6,360 nucleotides of DNA from Asaia bogorensis (lineage in GTDB: Bacteria > Pseudomonadota > Alphaproteobacteria > Acetobacterales > Acetobacteraceae). The translations under genes were made by a program, and so were the position numbers. Below are positions 1-4,690 of the stretch, piece after piece; the first letter of the stretch is position 1, and every line of letters starts with the position of its first letter. The stretch spans positions 1-6,360 of the forward strand of contig CAMBXJ010000262.1 of the NCBI GenBank assembly GCA_945871455.1, read 5' to 3'. The notes under the pieces were generated by a model that was not told the DNA's origin, did no database searches, and saw only the letters and a list, made by a program, of their open reading frames with translations.

Positions 1-1274
1 ACCGCGTCCGTGAGGCCGGCGAACTTGGAGCGGAGTTCGTTTTCGGTCAGGAAATTGGTGGGTTCGCCCTTCGGCACCACCACTTTCTGCGTGAAGGTCT
101 TGCCGCCGGCCTCGATCGTCAGTTTGCCCGACATGTTGGCGGGGAATTCGGCCTCGATCTCCGGATCGAACTCGCAGGTGACCTTGGAGAGCAGGGCGCG
201 GATGCCCGGGTCTTGCAGGCCGGTGTAGCTGTCCCACCCCATCGCGCCGGTGGCGAGCGCGGAGGAGATCACGAACGGGCCGCTGAACTGCCCGTCCACG
301 ACGTTCTGCGGATTGGCTTTCTTGTCCGCGGGCGCGCCGATCAGCATCATGCCGGACCTGGGCAGGCCGAGGCGGATGGACGTGATGTCCTTGGGCTGGA
401 TGTCATTGGCGGCACGCAGCATCAGCGCGGCATCGATGCCGGCATGACCGTAGCGGCAGGACGGGTAGGGCTTCACGGCGGTGTGCATCAGTTCGAACAC
501 GATGCCGAGGTCCTGCACCGCGCGCTCCGGCGTCGGGTTCGGGGCATAGGCGCGCATGAAGCCGTGCTTGCCTTCCAGAGCCTCCGACGCGCCCTTGAAG
601 CCTTCCTTCACCAGGGTTGCGGCCATCAGGCCGTTGCAGGCGGCCCAGCCGACCTGGAAACGCTTGGTCCAGGCGCCGTTGGCCAGGAATTGCAGGCTGC
701 CGGCGCATTGCGACAGCACCGTGCCCATCGCGCCGGCCACGCCCTCGGCGTCCAGGCCGAACACCCGCGCGGCGGCGGCGGCGGCCCCGAACGCGCCACA
801 GGTCGCGGTGGGATGGAAGCCGCGGTCGTAGTGCTCGCCCGACGGCAGGGCCAGCGCAATGCGGCAGGTGACTTCGTAGCCGGCGATGATGCCCGCCAGC
901 ACGTCGGCGCCGGATGCGCCCACCATTTCGCCCGCGGCGATGGCGGCGGGGATCACCGGCGCGCCGGGGTGGAGCGAGCCCGCGGCATGCGTGTCGTCAA
1001 AATCCAGGGAGTGCGCCAGCGCGCCATTCAGGAACGCGGCTCCCGCGGGGGTGTAGTGGGCCGGGTCGCCGAACACGCCGGCATTGCCGTTGCCCATGCC
1101 CATGGCGCGGGCGGCGGCGAGAAAGGACGCCGTACTTTCCGCGTCATGGCGCGCGCGGACGATGTTGCCGACCAGGTCCAGGACCAGGAAACGGGCGCGG
1201 TTCACCACATCTGGTGGCAGGGTGGACAGCTTGATGTTGGCACAGAACGCGGAGAGTTCGGCGGTCACGCCCAT
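1..1274 (-). CDS. MmgE/PrpD family protein (2-methylcitrate dehydratase-like), 3' end outside window
   Basis: This minus-strand frame is open from an ATG at 1274 to the window edge: 424 full codons plus two bases. Members of the family are usually about 450-460 residues, so only the last few dozen residues should be missing. Recognisable family segments are the LDFDDTH..GSLHPG motif (about residues 90-104), HPTATCGAFGAAAAAA (154-169), YPSCRYGHAG (270-279), QFSGPFVISSAL (329-340) and a C-terminal PKGEPTNFLTENELRSKF stretch. The family includes 2-methylcitrate dehydratase (PrpD), cis-aconitate decarboxylase and many members of unknown substrate. The expected chemistry is dehydration, decarboxylation or isomerisation of a small carboxylic acid in the cytosol. 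No signal peptide or membrane segment is seen. The start is supported by an AGAAGGA ribosome-binding site nine bases upstream. No citrate synthase or methylisocitrate lyase gene is in view, so a methylcitrate-cycle role is not supported and I give no gene symbol. The family call is firm; the substrate is unknown. Confidence 0.93.
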   Translation of the reverse strand, partial: MGVTAELSAFCANIKLSTLPPDVVNRARFLVLDLVGNIVRARHDAESTASFLAAARAMGMGNGNAGVFGDPAHYTPAGAAFLNGALAHSLDFDDTHAAGSLHPGAPVIPAAIAAGEMVGASGADVLAGIIAGYEVTCRIALALPSGEHYDRGFHPTATCGAFGAAAAAARVFGLDAEGVAGAMGTVLSQCAGSLQFLANGAWTKRFQVGWAACNGLMAATLVKEGFKGASEALEGKHGFMRAYAPNPTPERAVQDLGIVFELMHTAVKPYPSCRYGHAGIDAALMLRAANDIQPKDITSIRLGLPRSGMMLIGAPADKKANPQNVVDGQFSGPFVISSALATGAMGWDSYTGLQDPGIRALLSKVTCEFDPEIEAEFPANMSGKLTIEAGGKTFTQKVVVPKGEPTNFLTENELRSKFAGLTDA

Positions 1275-1283
1275 GGCACGGTT

Positions 1284-1290
1284 TCCTTCT
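1284..1290 (-). promoter_or_regulatory. Ribosome-binding site of the MmgE/PrpD gene
   Basis: On the minus strand this reads AGAAGGA and ends nine bases before the ATG at 1274. It fixes the start: the codons read upstream in the same frame contain no other ATG or GTG with a Shine-Dalgarno match. Confidence 0.6.
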
Positions 1291-1334
1291 GCGAATTGAT
1301 CACGGTTTGGCGGAAGAATCGGAGATGAGGGACG

Positions 1335-1399
1335 GTCCGGCCAAAGGGGCTATGCCCCTCTGGACACCCCACCAAGGGCGACGGCCCTTGGAACCGGAC
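1335..1399. repeat. Palindromic double-hairpin intergenic repeat (REP-like), possible terminator
   Basis: Two perfect hairpins are enclosed by an outer stem. Hairpin A pairs AGGGGC (1345-1350) with GCCCCT (1354-1359) around a TAT loop. Hairpin B pairs CCAAGGGC (1372-1379) with GCCCTTGG (1384-1391) around a GACG loop. The outer 6-bp stem pairs GTCCGG (1335-1340) with CCGGAC (1394-1399). The element lies 14 bases beyond the stop codon of the upstream minus-strand oxidoreductase and before the MmgE/PrpD gene. Neither hairpin is followed by a run of T, so it is not a textbook intrinsic terminator, although it could attenuate read-through or protect the upstream mRNA. From memory, GC-rich paired hairpins of this style are widely dispersed between genes in Acetobacteraceae and other Rhodospirillales; copy number cannot be judged from one window. 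Confidence 0.75.
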
Positions 1400-1412
1400 A
1401 ATCTTACTCCCT

Positions 1413-2387
1413 TCAACTTGTCAGGACGGCTTTGCCGATTACCTTGCGGTCTATCACCGCTTGCAGTGCTTCGGCAGCTTGATCCAACGGGAAGCTGTGG
1501 GAAATACGGGGCTTCAGCTTGCCTTGGCCCGCGAGTTCGGTCAGTGCCTTCATGTTGGCGATCGCCAGGGCGGGGTCCGCCTCGTTCAGGCCGCCGATCC
1601 TGACGCCGATCGCGTCGATCCCCTTGATCAACAGGTAGTTGCTGCGGATATTGGTCGGACCGCCGCCCAGGAACCCCAGGATCAACAGCCGCCCGCACCA
1701 GGCAAGGCAGCGCAGCGATTCATCGGCCACCTTGTCGCCGATGGGATCGTAGACGATGTCGACCCCCTTCCCGCCGGTCAGTTCCTTCACCTGATCCACG
1801 AAACCGCCGCGATAATCGATCGCGTGATCGGCGCCTTCCTCGATGCAGGCGGCGCGCTTTTCCTCGGTGCTCGCGGTGGCGATCACCCGGGCGCCGAACA
1901 GCTTCGCCACCTGGATCGCGGCGATCCCGATTCCGCCCGCCGCGCCATGCACCAGCACCCATTCGCCAGCCTGCATGCGCCCGCGTTGCAGCAGCGCATG
2001 ATAGGCCGTGGAATAGGCACCGCGGAACACGCCGGCCGACTCAAGGCTCATGCCGTCCGGCACCAGGTCGCACAACTCCGCTTTCGCGTTGCCCAGTTCG
2101 GCGCACGCGCCAAGCTGATGGCGGCTCATGACCCGATCGCCCGGCCTGAACTGGGTCACACCCGGTCCGACCGCGACCACCTCCCCCGCCGCCTCGCCGC
2201 CGGGAATGAACGGCGGGTCCGGCCGGAACTGGTATTTTCCGGCGAGCATCAGAACGTCCACATATTGCACGCCGCGTGCACGAATTCGCACCTGGATCTG
2301 CCCCTCGGACGGCGGCGGCGGGTCCGGCAGATCCCGTAGCGCGAGCACTTCGGGCCCGCCGAACGCCTCACATACCATCGCTTTCAC
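1413..2387 (-). CDS. NADPH:quinone oxidoreductase-type zinc-free MDR dehydrogenase/reductase
   Basis: This is a complete 324-residue protein, the usual length for the quinone oxidoreductase branch of the medium-chain dehydrogenase/reductase superfamily. It opens with MKAMVCEAFGGPEVLALRDLP, continues with the GroES-like fold (about residues 25-115, including IPGGEAAGEV at 61-70 and RPGDRV at 81-86), and then a Rossmann domain whose HGAAGGIG dinucleotide motif lies at 147-154. The structural-zinc cysteine cluster of true alcohol dehydrogenases is absent, which favours NAD(P)H-dependent reduction of a quinone or enoyl substrate. The start codon is GTG at 2387. It is preferred over the internal ATG at 2378 because AAGGGAG lies six bases upstream of the GTG, and because family members usually begin with MKA. 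It is co-directional with the MmgE/PrpD gene, 138 bases away, and divergent from the Crp/Fnr-type regulator. The actual substrate cannot be read from the sequence. Confidence 0.94.
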   Translation of the reverse strand: MKAMVCEAFGGPEVLALRDLPDPPPPSEGQIQVRIRARGVQYVDVLMLAGKYQFRPDPPFIPGGEAAGEVVAVGPGVTQFRPGDRVMSRHQLGACAELGNAKAELCDLVPDGMSLESAGVFRGAYSTAYHALLQRGRMQAGEWVLVHGAAGGIGIAAIQVAKLFGARVIATASTEEKRAACIEEGADHAIDYRGGFVDQVKELTGGKGVDIVYDPIGDKVADESLRCLAWCGRLLILGFLGGGPTNIRSNYLLIKGIDAIGVRIGGLNEADPALAIANMKALTELAGQGKLKPRISHSFPLDQAAEALQAVIDRKVIGKAVLTS

Positions 2388-2393
2388 GGTCGT

Positions 2394-2400
2394 CTCCCTT
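2394..2400 (-). promoter_or_regulatory. Ribosome-binding site deciding the GTG start of the MDR gene
   Basis: On the minus strand this reads AAGGGAG. It sits six bases before the GTG at 2387 and fifteen before the internal ATG at 2378, so it selects the GTG. Confidence 0.65.
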
Positions 2401-2413
2401 GATCATTCGAGAC

Positions 2414-2456
2414 GGTTGGATACCGGAGTCCGCCTGCTTCCGGAACCTCACCAACC
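2414..2456. repeat. Nested inverted repeat in the upstream region of the MDR gene
   Basis: GGTTGG (2414-2419) pairs with CCAACC (2451-2456). Inside it, CCGGA (2423-2427) pairs with TCCGG (2439-2443). The two stems are separated by asymmetric internal loops of three and seven bases. The structure would lie in the 5' leader of the MDR transcript or form an operator-like element. The stems are short and GC-rich, so chance is possible. Confidence 0.3.
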
Positions 2457-2630
2457 CATGATCCCGAAGCGTCGCGCACGGTTTCCAATCATTTGGCGAG
2501 CCTGGCGCCTGATTTCGGGATGGCGGCGCACGCGACGGGGCAAACGCATCCCGCGCGGTCGGAGCATCCGCGAACCTGGGAACGGAACCCGACCCAGGAG
2601 GGTCCGAGCACGTATATCCGCTCGGTACTC

Positions 2631-2671
2631 TTGATCGGGATTGGATTGCCACGCCAAAATGATCTTATAAC
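2631..2671 (+). promoter_or_regulatory. Putative promoter of the Crp/Fnr-type regulator with an FNR-like half-site
   Basis: TATAAC at 2666-2671 is a good -10 hexamer and would place the transcription start near 2678, about 26 bases before the ATG at 2704. No ideal -35 exists: TTGGAT (2641-2646) is 19 bases upstream and TTGCCA (2646-2651) only 14. Activator dependence would explain that. TTGATCGGGATTGG (2631-2644) keeps the first half of the FNR/DNR consensus TTGAT-N4-ATCAA but only AT of the second half. Its centre at 2637.5 lies about 41 bases before the predicted start, the classical class II activator position. The half-site is seen in the sequence; its use is inference. Confidence 0.35.
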
Positions 2672-2685
2672 GACGTTGTTCCTAC

Positions 2686-2692
2686 GAGAAGG
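2686..2692 (+). promoter_or_regulatory. Ribosome-binding site of the Crp/Fnr-type regulator
   Basis: GAGAAGG ends eleven bases before the ATG at 2704. The spacing is somewhat long but it is the best match upstream. An in-frame ATG eight codons downstream, at 2728, has no comparable site, so 2704 is preferred. Confidence 0.5.
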
Positions 2693-2703
2693 TTGGCGCG
2701 CCC

Positions 2704-3450
2704 ATGTCCCAGGTTTCGCCCGATGCCATGTCCGACCGGCTCCCGCACACCGGTATCGACGTCGGGCTGTTCAAAGGCTCACGCATTTTCGAAGACCTGG
2801 ACAATGCGATCCTGGCTCGCCTCGCATTGCTGTCAAGCGCGGTGACGGCCTCGGAAAACGCCGTTCTGTGCGCGCAAGGCGATCAGGCCGAGCATCTGTT
2901 CATCCTGCTGGAGGGCCAGGTCATCCTGTCAAACACGGCACCCAACGGCACCACCGCACTGGTGGAGGTCATTCAGCCGGGTGGCCATTTTATCCTGCCA
3001 ACGCTGCTGGCGCAGTTGCCGCTGCTGTTGACCGCTCAGGCGACGACGGTGTCCCGTCTGATCGCGGTGAATGCCGAAGAGTTGATGCGTCTGATGCGGA
3101 CGGAGCCGGCGGTCGCCGCCGCCATCATGCGGGCCGAGGCGCTGGATTTCAGTGCCATGGTCCGCCAGGTATGTGACCTGAAGCTACGCACCACCGCCCA
3201 GCGACTGGGCTGCTATCTGTTGGCATTGTCGCATACCAAGGCGGAGAATTCCGCCACTTTGCGCCTGCCCTACGACAAGCGTCTGCTCGCCGCGCGTCTG
3301 GGGTGCCGACAGGAAAACCTCTCGCGGGCGTTCGCCGCCCTGCGCAGTTTCGGGGTCGAAACGCACGGCGCCCGGGTCATTCTGCACGACATCGCAAGCC
3401 TGCGGGACTATTCCGCCCCCGACGCTCTGGAGGGGCCGATCCCCGCCTGA
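2704..3450 (+). CDS. Crp/Fnr-family transcriptional regulator (FNR/DNR-like recognition helix)
   Basis: This is a 248-residue protein with the Crp/Fnr architecture. A cyclic-nucleotide-binding-type beta-barrel spans about residues 25-130 (with GDQAEHLFILLEGQV at 59-73), a long dimerisation helix about 133-165, and a winged helix-turn-helix domain about 165-235. The recognition helix reads CRQENLSRAF. Its Glu204, Ser207 and Arg208 match the E..SR triad with which FNR-type proteins read TTGAT half-sites. The protein has no N-terminal cysteine cluster (Cys56 is the first cysteine), so it should not carry an FNR-type Fe-S cluster. The barrel lacks the GE...RxA cAMP-contact signature of CRP, so the ligand is unknown. 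NO or redox sensing of the DNR/NnrR type is possible but unproven. It is divergent from the MDR gene and convergent with the acyl-CoA dehydrogenase gene; regulating itself or the MDR gene is a reasonable guess. Its stop codon is the first three bases of a tandem repeat. Confidence 0.92.
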   Translation: MSQVSPDAMSDRLPHTGIDVGLFKGSRIFEDLDNAILARLALLSSAVTASENAVLCAQGDQAEHLFILLEGQVILSNTAPNGTTALVEVIQPGGHFILPTLLAQLPLLLTAQATTVSRLIAVNAEELMRLMRTEPAVAAAIMRAEALDFSAMVRQVCDLKLRTTAQRLGCYLLALSHTKAENSATLRLPYDKRLLAARLGCRQENLSRAFAALRSFGVETHGARVILHDIASLRDYSAPDALEGPIPA

Positions 3451-3503
3451 TCATTACGCGCCCTGACCATCACGCGCCCTGACGATCACGCGCCCTGACG
3501 ATC
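3448..3503. repeat. 16-bp tandem repeat, three full units plus a partial one
   Basis: The units are TGATCATTACGCGCCC (3448-3463), TGACCATCACGCGCCC (3464-3479) and TGACGATCACGCGCCC (3480-3495), followed by TGACGATC (3496-3503). Units 2 and 3 differ at one base; unit 1 differs from unit 2 at two. The first TGA is the stop codon of the Crp/Fnr-type regulator. The array fills most of the gap between two convergent genes. Because the period is not a multiple of three, the TGA of successive units falls in successive reading frames. Confidence 0.9.
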
Positions 3504-3518
3504 CGGGGGACGGTCAGG
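3494..3518. terminator. Possible stem-loop at the convergent gene junction
   Basis: CCTGAC (3494-3499) pairs with GTCAGG (3513-3518) across a 13-base loop. It lies between the regulator and the convergent acyl-CoA dehydrogenase gene and covers the latter's stop codon (3514-3516). There is no T-run on either side and the stem is short, so termination here is only a possibility. Confidence 0.25.
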
Positions 3519-4620
3519 CCGACGTTATCTCACTCCAGGCGGAATCCGCGCCGACCGTCGCCATGTGACGGCCGAGCAGGCGATTCCATTCGGCTTCGTT
3601 GCCGAATTCGTCGCGCCAGGACCAAAGCCGGCGGGTGACGAAATTCAACGAGTGCTCCAAGGTGAAGCCGATCGCCCCGTGCACCTGGTGCGCGATCCCG
3701 GCGCCGATCCCGGCGGCCTCCCCTGCCCTGGCCTTGCCGGCGGCGATCAGAGCCATACGCATGCCGGATTGTTCGGCTCTGGCCGTGCCTCCCTTGGCCG
3801 TGCCTCCCTTGGCCGCGACTCCCTCGGCCGCCAGATCGGCCGCCGCGCAGGACGCCGCGGTCTGCCCTGCCAACACCGCCAGATTCTGTTGGATCGCCTG
3901 GAACTTGCCGATCGGACGACCGAACTGGGTGCGATCCTGGGCATATTGCGTGGTCATCGCGGTCAGTCGGATCAGCCCACCGGCCATCTGCTGCGCCCGA
4001 GCCGCGGCGCCGATGCCCCGCAAGTCCGCCGGCGTGACGTTCGCCCGTACGGCCGCGATGGCCGCCCCGTCGAAACGCAAAGTGTCACGCGGCTCCCGCG
4101 CGACATTCGCCTCCGGTTCGACCGACCATGCATCGCGAGTAACCAGAGCGACCCAGGCTTCGTTCTGATAGGTGACCAGAACCGCGGCGGCGACCGCGTC
4201 TCGGCCCCAGGGGATGCGCCGGGCGACACCGTTGACGCGCCAGGCATCGCCATCGCGGGACATTGCCAGCGAGTCGCCTGCCGCCACCGGCGCGACGGTC
4301 AGAGGACCCGACGGAACGGCAATCCCAGCCTGCGCCAGCAGCCAGCCGGCGATCATGGTTTCCGCCAGCGGGATCGGCGCCGCATGCTCCCCCGCGACGC
4401 GCAGCAACGACAGCGCATCGGCGACCGGAACGCCGTAGCCGCCCGCTTCCTCCGGCAGCAGCGCCAGCGGCAGCCCGGCATCCTGGGTCGCGTCCCACAG
4501 GGCGGCCGGCCAGGTGCCATCATTGGCGGCGCGCAGGACCGAGGCATCACAATGGGCGCGGAACAGCCGTTCCGCCGTCTCGCGCAGCAAATCGCCCGCG
4601 GAAGTATCTACATCACTCAT
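3514..4620 (-). CDS. Acyl-CoA dehydrogenase family protein
   Basis: This is a 368-residue flavoprotein-type protein, slightly shorter than the usual 380 or so. The N-terminal helical part (about 1-110) contains LPEEAGGYGVPVADALSLL. The middle beta domain (about 115-210) is weakly conserved. The C-terminal helical domain holds the clearest signatures: QYAQDRTQFGRPIGKFQAIQ (225-244) and HQVHGAIGFTLEH (311-323), followed by RRLWSWRDEFG (330-340). The family oxidises the alpha-beta bond of acyl-CoA thioesters with FAD and passes electrons to ETF. The usual catalytic-Glu motif (EGT) is absent, so this may be one partner of a heteromeric enzyme or use a different base. Residues 266-280 come from a 15-bp tandem repeat. 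The ATG at 4620 (MSDVDTSAG) is chosen; ATGs at 4632 and 4635 are also possible and no strong ribosome-binding site decides. A longer frame from 4752 would run into the divergent amidohydrolase gene and is unlikely. The family is firm; the substrate is unknown. Confidence 0.9.
   Translation of the reverse strand: MSDVDTSAGDLLRETAERLFRAHCDASVLRAANDGTWPAALWDATQDAGLPLALLPEEAGGYGVPVADALSLLRVAGEHAAPIPLAETMIAGWLLAQAGIAVPSGPLTVAPVAAGDSLAMSRDGDAWRVNGVARRIPWGRDAVAAAVLVTYQNEAWVALVTRDAWSVEPEANVAREPRDTLRFDGAAIAAVRANVTPADLRGIGAAARAQQMAGGLIRLTAMTTQYAQDRTQFGRPIGKFQAIQQNLAVLAGQTAASCAAADLAAEGVAAKGGTAKGGTARAEQSGMRMALIAAGKARAGEAAGIGAGIAHQVHGAIGFTLEHSLNFVTRRLWSWRDEFGNEAEWNRLLGRHMATVGADSAWSEITSA
3781..3825 (-). 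repeat. In-frame 15-bp tandem repeat inside the acyl-CoA dehydrogenase gene
   Basis: On the plus strand two identical 15-base units, GGCCGTGCCTCCCTT, occupy 3781-3795 and 3796-3810. A third unit at 3811-3825 matches at 12 of 15 bases. Read on the coding strand they give EGVAA-KGGTA-KGGTA at residues 266-280. This falls in a linker between two helices of the C-terminal domain, so a small insertion should be tolerated. Two identical copies point to a recent duplication. Confidence 0.88.
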
Positions 4621-4690
4621 GGAATCTGGCATCATCCGGTTCGTCTGCCGACATCCTATCACCGACACGCGAAAAATTGCAGGAGGTCCC
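4621..4690. promoter_or_regulatory. Short divergent promoter region, acyl-CoA dehydrogenase / amidohydrolase
   Basis: The 70 bases between two divergent start codons must contain the promoters of both genes, unless transcription of either starts inside the other. The more AT-rich stretch AAAAATTG (4672-4679) is the only obvious composition feature. I see no -35/-10 pair good enough to name on either strand. Confidence 0.4.
4679..4687 (+). promoter_or_regulatory. Strong ribosome-binding site of the M20-type amidohydrolase
   Basis: GCAGGAGGT includes a full AGGAGG (4681-4686) with only four bases to the ATG at 4691. The spacing is short but the match is near-perfect. It decides the start against the longer open frame reaching back to 4514, which overlaps the divergent gene. 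Confidence 0.75.

Larger units (their letters stand above)
2388..2703. other. Divergent intergenic region between MDR gene and Crp/Fnr-type regulator
   Basis: These 316 bases separate two divergently transcribed genes. The short open frames in it lack family-like composition and ribosome-binding sites, and I regard none as a gene. It should hold the promoters of both neighbours. On the regulator side there is a -10-like element and a TTGAT half-site. On the MDR side there is a nested inverted repeat (2414-2456) and a second TTGAT at 2399-2403 that overlaps the MDR ribosome-binding site. I found no convincing -35/-10 pair for the MDR gene. Confidence 0.6.

Noticed and set aside
213..1328. Plus-strand open frame of 371 codons opposite the MmgE/PrpD gene
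   Set aside because: It is antisense to a protein with many conserved family motifs; its own product is His/Gly/Arg-rich without recognisable domains.
1461..2339. Plus-strand open frame of 292 codons opposite the MDR gene
   Set aside because: Antisense shadow of a well-supported oxidoreductase; no motifs and no ribosome-binding site.
2399..2403. Second TTGAT as an operator for the MDR gene
   Set aside because: It overlaps the MDR ribosome-binding site and has no second half-site, so it is probably chance, although repression from there cannot be excluded.
2448..2657. Small minus-strand and plus-strand open frames in the divergent intergenic region
   Set aside because: Arg/Pro-rich translations, no ribosome-binding sites and several mutually overlapping frames, as expected of GC-rich non-coding DNA.
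3448..3503. Possible CRISPR-like array
   Set aside because: The repeats are directly adjacent, 16 bases long and without spacers, so this is a simple tandem repeat.
4514..4690. Upstream extension of the amidohydrolase frame to an ATG at 4514
   Set aside because: It would overlap the divergent acyl-CoA dehydrogenase start, and the AGGAGG directly before 4691 identifies the real start.
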